Program-made: the position numbers and the translations under genes
DNA from: Burkholderia sp. Ax-1719
GTDB taxonomy: Bacteria; Pseudomonadota; Gammaproteobacteria; Burkholderiales; Burkholderiaceae
Assembly (NCBI RefSeq): GCF_011753055.1
Contig: NZ_VWWJ01000006.1
Coordinates: forward strand, 301,673-365,672
Direction: 5' to 3'
Length of the DNA stretch: 64,000 nt
In this document: positions 35,893 to 43,344 of the stretch, one piece after another
How positions within the stretch are numbered: position 1 is the first letter of the stretch
How the letters are laid out: each line of letters begins with the position of its first letter
Notes under the pieces: model-generated
Databases searched by the model: none
What the model saw: only the letters and a program-made list of their open reading frames with translations
What the model was told of the DNA's origin: nothing

Positions 35893-37800
35893 ATGATCAG
35901 GCATCGAAGCGGGGCCGATCAGCCTGTCGAGCCTCAGGCAACAAGCGCATCCTCACGGTGGCGGTGGCGCGCGTTTGCGCCGGCTCGCGCGCGGCGGCAG
36001 CGCGGCTCGTTTGCGGCGGTCGCGGCGGTGGGTCTCGCGCTGGCTGTGATCGCGCTGGGCGTGCTCGACGTCGCCAATCTCTATCTGTCCAAACGCGCGT
36101 TGCAGAACGTCGCCGACCTGGCCGCGCTCGCGGCCGTGCAGCAAATGGACGACCAGTGCGTCCAGCCGCTCGCGACCGCCCAGGCCAACGCGGCGAGCAA
36201 CGGCTTCAGCGTGAGCGGCACGACCAACACCCTGACCGTGCAGTGCGGCCGATGGGATTCGACCAGCAGCGGTGCGATGAATTTCGTCACCTCCAGTCCC
36301 ACGCCGCCGCTCAATGGCGTGCTGGTGACCGTGACGAAGGTCGTGCCTTATTTCTTCGTCGGCCCGACGCGCACGCTGACCGCCACCGCGACCGCCAAGG
36401 CGACGGTGGTGGGCAGCTTCCAGGTGGGCACGTCGCTCGCCCAGGTGAATCTGCTCAACGGCTTGCTCAGTTCCTTGCTGGGCGGCACGTCGGTGAACCT
36501 CGACGCGGTGTCGTGGCAGGGCATCGCAAACGCCAACATCAAGGTCGCCGATCTGGCGGCCGTCGCCACCACGGCGGGTACGTACGACGGCTTGCTGGCC
36601 ACGCAAACCTCGGTGACGGGCCTCGCCAACATCCTGCTCAACGCCGTCACGCAGGATAGCGCGCTCACGGCCAACGTATCGGCGGCGCAGAACGCGCTTT
36701 CCGCGATTGCAACGCTGGTGCCGCAAGGCTCGCTCAACACCATCCAGCTCGCTTCGATCAGCGGATCGCAGGCCCTGTTGCAACTGGGCGTGGCCAATGC
36801 CCAATATGCCGCCGACGCGACCGTGAATGTGCTGCAGATGCTGATCGTGGGCGCGGAGATCGCCGCAGCGGGCAAATCACCGGTGGCGCTCAATGTGAAT
36901 CTGAATGGTTTGAGCGGCGTGTTACCGGTGAGCGCCGCGCTCACGTTGCAGGTCATCTCGCCGCCGTCGATCGCGGTAGGCGAGCCGGGTTATATCGCCG
37001 GCACGACCACGTGGCGAACCGTGGCCACGACTGCGCAGATCCTGCTGGGCGTCAACGCAGCCATTTCGACGCAGAACGTGCCGATCCTCGGCAGTGCCAT
37101 TGCGTTGACGGTGAATTTGCCGCTCTATGTCGTCGTGGCGCAGGGGCAGGCGTGGCTGCAGTCCGCACAATGTGCGGCGACCCGGGCCGCCAGTACGCAG
37201 ACGATTGGTGTCAGAACCGGTCTCGCGAACATCTGTATTGGCACGCCGCTCGCCGCCGGCGTGACGGCCAGTACGCTCGGCAATAGCGGGTTCAGCTGCT
37301 CGACGACGAATGCCCGCTGGACACTGGCGAGCCTGATGATCCTGTCGGCCCCCGTCGCGCTGATCACGGCGCCGTCGATCAACGTTCCCGTCGTGAATCC
37401 CACCACCAGCACCTTGACGTTCGACGGCAACGGTAATCCGCTCGCGGGCAATTCCGTCAACTCGAACCAGATCGGCGCGGTGCTCAACAACACGCTGACG
37501 TCGACGGTGACCCAACTCCAGCAACTGACCGAAGGCAACAACGGACTCGTATTCCAGCTGTTGCCGAGCACTAGCCTCGGTTCGGCGGTGCAGGTGATCC
37601 TGGCACTCGTCAGTGGCCTGCTCGACGTCACCGTCATGCCCATCGTGACCGGACTGCTGTCCACCACACTCGCCCCCGTACTCAACGGCCTCGACACCGT
37701 GCTGCTCGGTCCTTTGCTACAACTGCTCGGCGTCCAGCTCGGCGTTGCTACCGTGACCGACTATCCGCTCGCCTGCGGCGTCGCAACGCTCGTCAAATAA
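35893..37800 (+). CDS. tadG: TadG-like pilus-assembly protein
   Basis: ATG 35893, one base after the preceding stop codon, gives 635 aa. A basic N-terminus (RARRQRG) leads into the TadG/TadE-type helix SFAAVAAVGLALAVIALGVLD (39-59), followed by NLYLSKRALQNVADLAALAAV, a hallmark of TadG proteins. The large periplasmic part is rich in Ala, Val, Leu, Thr and Asn with few charges and a few Cys. It is longer than TadE and lacks a recognisable VWA motif. It is the last structural gene of the locus. Confidence 0.85.
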   Translation: MIRHRSGADQPVEPQATSASSRWRWRAFAPARARRQRGSFAAVAAVGLALAVIALGVLDVANLYLSKRALQNVADLAALAAVQQMDDQCVQPLATAQANAASNGFSVSGTTNTLTVQCGRWDSTSSGAMNFVTSSPTPPLNGVLVTVTKVVPYFFVGPTRTLTATATAKATVVGSFQVGTSLAQVNLLNGLLSSLLGGTSVNLDAVSWQGIANANIKVADLAAVATTAGTYDGLLATQTSVTGLANILLNAVTQDSALTANVSAAQNALSAIATLVPQGSLNTIQLASISGSQALLQLGVANAQYAADATVNVLQMLIVGAEIAAAGKSPVALNVNLNGLSGVLPVSAALTLQVISPPSIAVGEPGYIAGTTTWRTVATTAQILLGVNAAISTQNVPILGSAIALTVNLPLYVVVAQGQAWLQSAQCAATRAASTQTIGVRTGLANICIGTPLAAGVTASTLGNSGFSCSTTNARWTLASLMILSAPVALITAPSINVPVVNPTTSTLTFDGNGNPLAGNSVNSNQIGAVLNNTLTSTVTQLQQLTEGNNGLVFQLLPSTSLGSAVQVILALVSGLLDVTVMPIVTGLLSTTLAPVLNGLDTVLLGPLLQLLGVQLGVATVTDYPLACGVATLVK

Positions 37801-37810
37801 GAACACCACG

Positions 37811-39199
37811 ATGAGAACCACCACTGCCATCGAGGAACTCGACCTCTACGTCTGGGAAGGCAAAGCCGATATCGTCGAGCGCGTCGCGCGCTGCATGGCG
37901 AGCCTGGACGTCGAGGTGATCCGCGCCGACGACACCGCCATCTCGCCGCAGCGCATTGCCGCGCGCGCGTCGATCGCCGTTGTCAGCGTCAGCGTGATCG
38001 ACACCGGCGCGCTCGTGCTGCGCGACTGGCAGGCCACGCACGGCATGCCCGTGATCTGGGTCGGCGCCGCGCCGCGCGACAACGATCCGGCGTCCTATCC
38101 CTCCGAGTATTCGCACATCCTGCCGCTCGACTTCACCTGCGCGGAATTGCGCGGGCTCGTTTCCAAACTGGTGGTCCAGTTGCGCGCGCACTCCGCGCAG
38201 ACGGCCGGTTCGGACGTGCTGGTCGCCGAATCCGAGACCATGCGCGCGCTGCTGAGGGAAGTCGATACGTTCGCCGACTGCGAGACCACCGTGCTCGTGC
38301 ACGGCGAAACCGGCACCGGCAAGGAGCGCATCGCCGAGCTTTTGCATCGCAAGAACAATCGCTATGGCACGGGACCGTTCGTGGCGGTCAACTGCGGCGC
38401 GATTCCCGACGGGCTGTTCGAGTCGCTGTTCTTCGGCCACGCCAAAGGGTCGTTCACGGGCGCGGCGGTCGCGCACAAGGGCTATTTCGAGCAGGCCGAC
38501 GGCGGCACGCTGTTCCTCGACGAAATCGGCGACCTGCCGCTTTATCAGCAGGTCAAGCTGCTGCGCGTGCTGGAAGACGGCACGGTCACGCGCATCGGCT
38601 CGTCCACGCCGCTCAAGGTGGACTTCCGGCTGGTGGCGGCGTCCAACCGCCATCTGCCGCAGTACGTGAAGGACGGCAACTTTCGCGCCGATCTTTACTA
38701 TCGGCTTGCGGTGATCGAACTGAGCGTGCCGTCGCTGGAGGAGCGCGGTGCGGTGGACAAGATCGCGCTCTTCAAGGCCTTCGTGGCGACCGTGGTGGGC
38801 GAGGACCGTCTGGAGGCGCTGCCCGAGCTGCCTTACTGGCTGGCCGATTCGGTGGCGGCGATGCGCTTTCCTGGCAACGTGCGCGAACTGCGTAACCTGG
38901 CCGAACGGGTGGGGGTGACGGTGCGCCAGATGGGCAGCTGGGACGCCACGCGGCTGCGCCGTCTGCTGGCCAGTTCGGGCGGCGCGCAACCGGTCGCGGC
39001 GGAGCCCGCGGCACCCATCGTGGACCGTAGCAAATGGGATATGGCCGAACGCGGCCGTTTGCTCTCGGCGCTCGACGCAAACGGTTGGCGTCGCAAAGAT
39101 ACGGCCACATTCCTCGGAATTAGCCGAAAAGTGTTGTGGGAAAAGATACGGAAGTACCAAATTTTCGACGAGGAACCCGCAACCGGCGAAAGTGAGTAA
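37811..39199 (+). CDS. Sigma-54-dependent activator of the tad locus with degenerate receiver
   Basis: This is a 462-aa NtrC-type activator. The AAA+ domain is complete: Walker A GETGTGKE (165-172), the sigma-54 loop GSFTGA (213-218, Ser in place of the usual Ala), Walker B GGTLFLDEIGD (231-241) and the FPGNVREL sensor II region. A C-terminal Fis-type helix-turn-helix ends in TFLGISRKVLWEKIRKYQI. The N-terminal 125 residues look like a receiver fold, but the strand IAVVSVSV carries Ser where the phosphoacceptor Asp is expected. Activation is therefore probably not by phosphorylation. It starts 10 nt after tadG. Confidence 0.9.
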   Translation: MRTTTAIEELDLYVWEGKADIVERVARCMASLDVEVIRADDTAISPQRIAARASIAVVSVSVIDTGALVLRDWQATHGMPVIWVGAAPRDNDPASYPSEYSHILPLDFTCAELRGLVSKLVVQLRAHSAQTAGSDVLVAESETMRALLREVDTFADCETTVLVHGETGTGKERIAELLHRKNNRYGTGPFVAVNCGAIPDGLFESLFFGHAKGSFTGAAVAHKGYFEQADGGTLFLDEIGDLPLYQQVKLLRVLEDGTVTRIGSSTPLKVDFRLVAASNRHLPQYVKDGNFRADLYYRLAVIELSVPSLEERGAVDKIALFKAFVATVVGEDRLEALPELPYWLADSVAAMRFPGNVRELRNLAERVGVTVRQMGSWDATRLRRLLASSGGAQPVAAEPAAPIVDRSKWDMAERGRLLSALDANGWRRKDTATFLGISRKVLWEKIRKYQIFDEEPATGESE

Positions 39200-39254
39200 T
39201 AATTGTGCCGATTTGTAAAATCGTAAAAATAGAACTGTTCAAAACAGGGACTTC

Positions 39255-40001
39255 ATGGACTACAAGTGGAGAGTTCGACAAGTCGCGTTGGCCGCGCTTT
39301 TGTTGATCGGGGGTGTCGAAACCGGCTGCGCTCAACCGCTGCCAGATAGCGCCGCGGCGAACGCGGCGGCCCAGGCGGGTTCGGTTGCGGCGCAGGATTC
39401 GGGGGCAGCCGTTCAGCAGGACCAATCCGCTTCGGCGGCGCAGCCTCTGCCGGGCACACCCACGGCGCTCACGCCGGCCGAAGCGCAGCAAAGCGCCGCT
39501 GGCAATGTGGCCGAGCTGCAGCAGATGATCCGCGGCTCGGAGCTCAATGAGCTGCGCACGACTTACAACGGCACGTACGGCGCGAGCCTGCTGTTCTACG
39601 GCAAGGAGATGACGTACTACGTGGCGCTGTTCCAGAACAAGACGTTCTGGCGTGTCATCAAGACGAGCGACGAAACGCGCGCCGAACTGATCTATCGCGA
39701 CTTCGTGCAGAAGACGCTGCAGCTTTCGGACGTCGAGATCCGCCGCACGCGTCTGGATGCGCAGAAGGCGTTCACGACCCGCATGATCGCGCTCACGCAG
39801 GATCACGCGAACCGCCTGCAGGCTGACCTCCAGGTCGCTCAGCAGCAGCAGGCGATCGTCGCGGACCAGCAGAAGCAGACGCGCGATCAGGCCAATGCCC
39901 TGCAGGTCGAGAAGGCCGCGGCGCAGGATCAGCTGCGTGCGGTGCAGCGCCAGGTGCGCGATCTGCAGCGTCAGGTTGAAGGCGGTCTGCCGGTTCACTA
40001 A
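39255..40001 (+). CDS. DUF2968 family exported coiled-coil protein
   Basis: It is 248 aa, with the start after CAGGGAC. A signal peptide ends near GCAQP, an Ala/Gln-rich linker runs to about 75, and then comes the DUF2968 core: NVAELQQMIRGSELNELRTTYNG, YGASLLFY, YYVALFQNKTFWRVIKT. The C-terminal third (about 155-245) is a long Gln/Ala/Lys heptad region predicted to form a coiled coil. The function is unknown. It follows the tad regulator after 55 nt and ends at a strong terminator, so it may be in the pilus regulon or stand alone. Confidence 0.85.
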   Translation: MDYKWRVRQVALAALLLIGGVETGCAQPLPDSAAANAAAQAGSVAAQDSGAAVQQDQSASAAQPLPGTPTALTPAEAQQSAAGNVAELQQMIRGSELNELRTTYNGTYGASLLFYGKEMTYYVALFQNKTFWRVIKTSDETRAELIYRDFVQKTLQLSDVEIRRTRLDAQKAFTTRMIALTQDHANRLQADLQVAQQQQAIVADQQKQTRDQANALQVEKAAAQDQLRAVQRQVRDLQRQVEGGLPVH

Positions 40002-40030
40002 GACTGAGCCAGACGGCAGTGGGACCACAG

Positions 40031-40064
40031 AAAAGGCGGGCGTCGATGACGCGCCGCCTTTTTT
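40031..40064 (+). terminator. Terminator after DUF2968 gene
   Basis: AAAAGGCGG (40031-40039) pairs with CCGCCTTTT (40054-40062), with an inner GCGTC/GACGC stem and a bulged G. It ends in T6. It can act on both strands because the next gene is convergent. Confidence 0.85.
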
Positions 40065-40080
40065 CATTGTTGCGGCCGGG

Positions 40081-40272
40081 TCAATGCTTGCCGTGGCGAT
40101 GATGGGTGTCGTGACCCTTCTTCGCGGTGTCTTCGTGTTTGGGTTTGGCTGGAGCAGGATCGGGCGAAGGATCGATGGAGATCGGATCGCTGGCCGGGAA
40201 GGTTTCCTCGAGCGCTTCGTCGAGCGGATCTTCCTGCTGGGGCGGGGGGGATTTCGGCTTGGATGCGCTCAT
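40081..40272 (-). CDS. 63-aa acidic/proline-rich conserved small protein
   Basis: The ATG at 40272 (minus) follows CGGAGA at good spacing. The product starts MSASKPKSPPPQQEDPLDEA, has a central LEETFPASDPISID motif and ends in a His/Lys-rich tail (KGHDTHHRHGKH). The ETFPASDPI motif is one I know from small conserved hypothetical proteins in proteobacteria. There is no signal peptide or membrane segment, and it is probably disordered. The His-rich end could bind metal. It lies between the DUF2968 terminator and hfq2. Confidence 0.75.
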   Translation of the reverse strand: MSASKPKSPPPQQEDPLDEALEETFPASDPISIDPSPDPAPAKPKHEDTAKKGHDTHHRHGKH

Positions 40273-40441
40273 GGCGTTCTCCGGTGCGAGACAGGTCGCA
40301 ACCAGAATAGCGCAAAGGCCAGATCCATGACGCAAGGCGGATTTCGCGCAGGAATGCGCGCGAAGGATTGACGCGGGCTTGAGGCGAAAAAGCGCGAAAG
40401 CGATGCGCGCGCGCAGCGCGCATCGTCGGATTGCGGACGGC

Positions 40442-40948
40442 TTAGCTGTTGTTCGAGCCGTCCTGGCCGTTGCCGCCGTTGTTGACCGCGCCATAAAGGC
40501 GACGGCGGCGCGTGACGACCACCGGACCATCCTGCGACTGCGACGAACGCTCGGGCGAGGACGGCGCGGAAGGCGACGACGAACCCGACCACGAGTCGCG
40601 CGGTTCGCGAGGCTCACGGGGTTCGCGCGATTCACGGGGCTCACGCGGACCATGGCTGCCATGCCCGCCGTGATTGCCGTGCGGGCCGCGGCTCGTGTGC
40701 TCGCCGTGCGCCGGGCGCGGCGCGCGCGGACCCGGACGCGTGCCGGTGTCGAGCTGGATGGTGGAGATGGCGCGTTTGTAGATGCCTTGCAGGCCGACGG
40801 GCGTGCGCAGCATCACCAGGTACTGATCGAACGACTCGATGCATCCGGTCAGGCGAATGCCATTGACCAGATAGATTTCGACGCGCTTGCGCTCTTTGCG
40901 CGCGGCGTTCATGAAGTCGTTTTGCGGGTGCGATTCTGCGGAAGGCAT
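40442..40948 (-). CDS. hfq2: Second Hfq-type RNA chaperone with long repeat tail
   Basis: Residues 9-68 are an Sm/Hfq core: QNDFMNAARKER, then Sm1 IYLVNGIRLTGCIESFDQY and Sm2 GIYKRAISTI. Gln9 aligns with E. coli Gln8, but the canonical YKH motif is YKR (57-59), so the proximal-face His is Arg. The start at ATG 40948 gives 168 aa, about twice the core, with a tail containing His/Gly runs (about 83-100) and Arg-Glu-Pro repeats (about 101-117), ending near RRRRLYG. Burkholderia species are known to carry such a second Hfq beside the tad locus. The ribosome-binding site is weak. Confidence 0.88.
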   Translation of the reverse strand: MPSAESHPQNDFMNAARKERKRVEIYLVNGIRLTGCIESFDQYLVMLRTPVGLQGIYKRAISTIQLDTGTRPGPRAPRPAHGEHTSRGPHGNHGGHGSHGPREPRESREPREPREPRDSWSGSSSPSAPSSPERSSQSQDGPVVVTRRRRLYGAVNNGGNGQDGSNNS

Positions 40949-41491
40949 GGACGAATTCTGGCCGGGCGGCTCAATGCCGCAATTCAATTGGAAACGTTTG
41001 CTCGCCGGGATTCTACCTTGTGTCGGCGAAGCGCGCGTGCGTGGACAACCTTTACTGCAGAACTATACCGGCTCCGGGCCGGCCCGGCAGTTTGCCGGAG
41101 GGAATGCATTGTTACGTCCCCGTGCATGTCGAGTAGAGAGCGGCGCGGCATTTTGCGTAGTGGATCGACGTTGCCGCGCGGGTTCTGCGTTTCTACGCGG
41201 TTTTGAAACAATACACGAAAGCGGGGCGCGATCTGTGGCAGTTGGACGCAGTTGCGGCACGTACGTTCAACAGCGTAGTGCATGCCGCGCACGAGTGCGC
41301 GACGAATTCCCCGCTATTTTCAGGCCATTTCTGGTTTTTCCCGGGCATCGCGCCGCGGCGTGCGTGTTGCAGTTTGTTACGTATCTTCGCGCCCCTTAAT
41401 CTCGATGTTGCCGGTTGATGCGCGGGCAAACCGTTCGGCGGCGCACGCGCGGGCCGGGATGGAAAAATCTTCGCGCCGGTTGCGGGAAGCG

Positions 41492-41517
41492 GGAATAAGC
41501 GGACCGTGGGTGCCGTT
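41492..41517 (+). promoter_or_regulatory. Candidate ECF-sigma autoregulatory promoter
   Basis: GGAAT (41492-41496), a 17-bp spacer and CGTT (41514-41517) match the general GGAA-N16/17-CGTT form of ECF promoters. It lies 136 nt before the 55-aa lipoprotein gene that heads the sigma operon. In the 704-nt spacer 40949-41652 I see no other gene. Confidence 0.55.
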
Positions 41518-41652
41518 TAACACTGTGTCGATGCACGTTGCCGATGTTCGCTTCGCGGCCCGTTGCGAGGTGTATCGGCAAACCGGCAATTCGCTATCCC
41601 AGGCATTCGCGCCGATGCGGTATCGGCATGACTGGCTGGGCGGGAGATCATC

Positions 41653-41820
41653 ATGAAGCGTATTCGTAGTGTGCGCAGTGTGCTCGCCGTTGCCCTCTGT
41701 TTCGCGTTGACTGCGGTGTCTGGCGCGGGGCTCGCCGCCTGCAGCGACATGAACGCTGGCAGCGGCGCGTCGAATAGTGCGTCCGGCAGCTCGGGCGGTT
41801 CGTCGTCCGGTGGCTACTGA
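41653..41820 (+). CDS. 55-aa small lipoprotein heading the ECF sigma operon
   Basis: ATG 41653 follows GGGAGATC. The product is a signal peptide (basic MKRIRSVR, then a hydrophobic stretch) with lipobox LAAC and acylated Cys30. After it come only 25 residues, nearly all Ser/Gly/Ala/Asn, ending GGSSSGGY. It ends 12 nt before the sigma-factor start, so the genes are almost certainly co-transcribed. There is no family I can name. Its size and lipobox suggest an envelope sensor, an entericidin-like toxin or a decoy, all inference. Confidence 0.75.
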   Translation: MKRIRSVRSVLAVALCFALTAVSGAGLAACSDMNAGSGASNSASGSSGGSSSGGY

Positions 41821-41832
41821 ACGGCGCGCATC

Positions 41833-42465
41833 GTGTTCGGCCGTCCTTCGCCGCAATTCGAAGCGCAAGTGGTCGCGCAGTTGCCGCGCATGCGCCGCTA
41901 CGCACGCACGCTCACGGGCGACGCCGCCTGGGCCGACGACCTCGTGCAGGACGCGGCCGAGCGCGCACTGTCGCGGGCGTCCTCGTTCCGGCCCGACAGC
42001 AATCTGCGCGCATGGCTGCTGACGATCCTGCGCAACATCTATATCGACCAGTTGCGCGGACGCCGCGAGTTCGCCGTCGACGACGAAAGCGCGCCCTGGC
42101 GCACGCTGGAAGCGCCGCATGGCGAGGTGGACGGTCTCGTGCTGCGCGATCTGCAGCGCGCGCTCTATCAACTGCCCGCGGCGCAGCGGGAAGTGTTGCT
42201 GCTGGTGTGCGTGGAGGAGCTGAGTTATCAGGAAGCGTCGGCGGTGCTGGGCGTGCCCACGGGCACGGTGATGTCGAGGCTTGCGCGTGCGCGCGAACAT
42301 CTGCGCGCGCTGCTCGACCGCGATTCGACGCAACCGTCGACACAGCAGCCCACGCATCACTTGACGCAAGCGGCCCAGGACGGAACGCGGCATGCCACGC
42401 CGCTGCGCGTCGTCGGCAAAACCGCAGGCAAAGCCGATGGCAAGGCAATGGGGACGACGCGATGA
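41833..42465 (+). CDS. ECF RNA polymerase sigma factor
   Basis: The start is GTG 41833 (210 aa). Region 2 is RYARTLTGDAAWADDLVQDAAERAL...LRAWLLTILRNIYIDQLRGRR. Region 4 is LYQLPAAQREVLLLVCVEELSYQEASAVLGVPTGTVMSRLARAREHL, with a clear helix-turn-helix. The last about 40 residues are a Thr/Gln/Gly/Lys-rich tail not typical of the family. The anti-sigma gene overlaps its stop by ATGA. A GGAAT-N17-CGTT promoter-like site lies upstream, in keeping with autoregulation. Confidence 0.93.
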   Translation: MFGRPSPQFEAQVVAQLPRMRRYARTLTGDAAWADDLVQDAAERALSRASSFRPDSNLRAWLLTILRNIYIDQLRGRREFAVDDESAPWRTLEAPHGEVDGLVLRDLQRALYQLPAAQREVLLLVCVEELSYQEASAVLGVPTGTVMSRLARAREHLRALLDRDSTQPSTQQPTHHLTQAAQDGTRHATPLRVVGKTAGKADGKAMGTTR

Positions 42466-43313
42466 ACGACGACGATCTCGAACGCGTACGCGGCGCGCCT
42501 TCGGCTGTGCCGCAAGAGGATCTGGCGGACCTCGCGGCGCTGGGCGCCTTCGTGGACGGCGAACTGCCGGATGACACGCACGCCGCCCTGCAAGCGCGTC
42601 TGCACGCCGATGAACACGCGGCTCGCCGCGTCGATGCGTATCGCGCGCAAAAGGCCGCGCTGCAGGCGCTGAGCGGCGTGGGCGAAGAAGCGGCCGTGCC
42701 AGCCTGGGTGGTGCTGCGTCGGCGTGATCCGTGGTGGCATCGCGCGGGACTCGCGGCGGCGTGGGCCGTGGCGGGCGCGGGCTTCGCGGTGGCGGCTGCG
42801 TCGATGCTGCCGCACGGGCTGCCGCAGGGTGCGGGGCAGGACAGCGCGCAGGTTGCGAGCAGCACGAGCGAAGCGGAAAACTTCGCGCATAGAGCCGATG
42901 TCGCTTACGCCGTGTATTCGCCCGAAGTGCGCCATCCGGTGGAAGTGGGCGCAGCCGACGAGGCGCATCTCGTCGCGTGGCTTTCGAAGCGGCTGGGCCG
43001 CCCTCTGTCGATTCCGCCGCTTGGCGAATATGGTTACACGCTGGTGGGCGGTCGGCTGCTGCCTGGCGCGGCCGGACCGGCGGCGCAGTTCATGTACCAG
43101 AACGAGGCGGGCGAGCGTCTGACGCTTTACGTCAGCGAGTCGGGGCGCGAGCGTGACGCCGTGCATCTGCTGCGCGACGGCAGCCGCCGCACCTTCTACT
43201 GGAGCACGGATCGCATGGGATACGCGCTGTCAGGCCCGGACTCCGAAGGGCGTCTTCGCAAGATTGCGTATGAAGTCTGCGGCACGCTCGGGGGCACCTC
43301 GGCGCAGTGGTGA
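42462..43313 (+). CDS. Membrane anti-sigma factor
   Basis: ATG 42462 overlaps the sigma gene; the product is 283 aa. The cytoplasmic N-terminus has the anti-sigma domain pattern LAALGAFVDGELPDDTHAALQARLHADEHAARRVDAYRAQKAAL, without the HxxxCxxC zinc motif. One membrane helix follows (AGLAAAWAVAGAGFAVAAASML). The periplasmic part carries the VYSPEVRHPVEV and LGEYGYTLVGGRLLPG segments common in this anti-sigma subfamily. It should sequester the adjacent ECF factor at the membrane. The flavoenzyme gene starts 31 nt after it. Confidence 0.9.
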   Translation: MNDDDLERVRGAPSAVPQEDLADLAALGAFVDGELPDDTHAALQARLHADEHAARRVDAYRAQKAALQALSGVGEEAAVPAWVVLRRRDPWWHRAGLAAAWAVAGAGFAVAAASMLPHGLPQGAGQDSAQVASSTSEAENFAHRADVAYAVYSPEVRHPVEVGAADEAHLVAWLSKRLGRPLSIPPLGEYGYTLVGGRLLPGAAGPAAQFMYQNEAGERLTLYVSESGRERDAVHLLRDGSRRTFYWSTDRMGYALSGPDSEGRLRKIAYEVCGTLGGTSAQW

Positions 43314-43344
43314 GGACGCGCTCGCTGGAGCGTTTGATGTCACG

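Noticed and set aside
40949..41652. Further genes in the 704-nt spacer before the small lipoprotein gene
   Set aside because: Short frames exist on both strands, but none has a ribosome-binding site plus plausible composition. I see only the ECF-type promoter.
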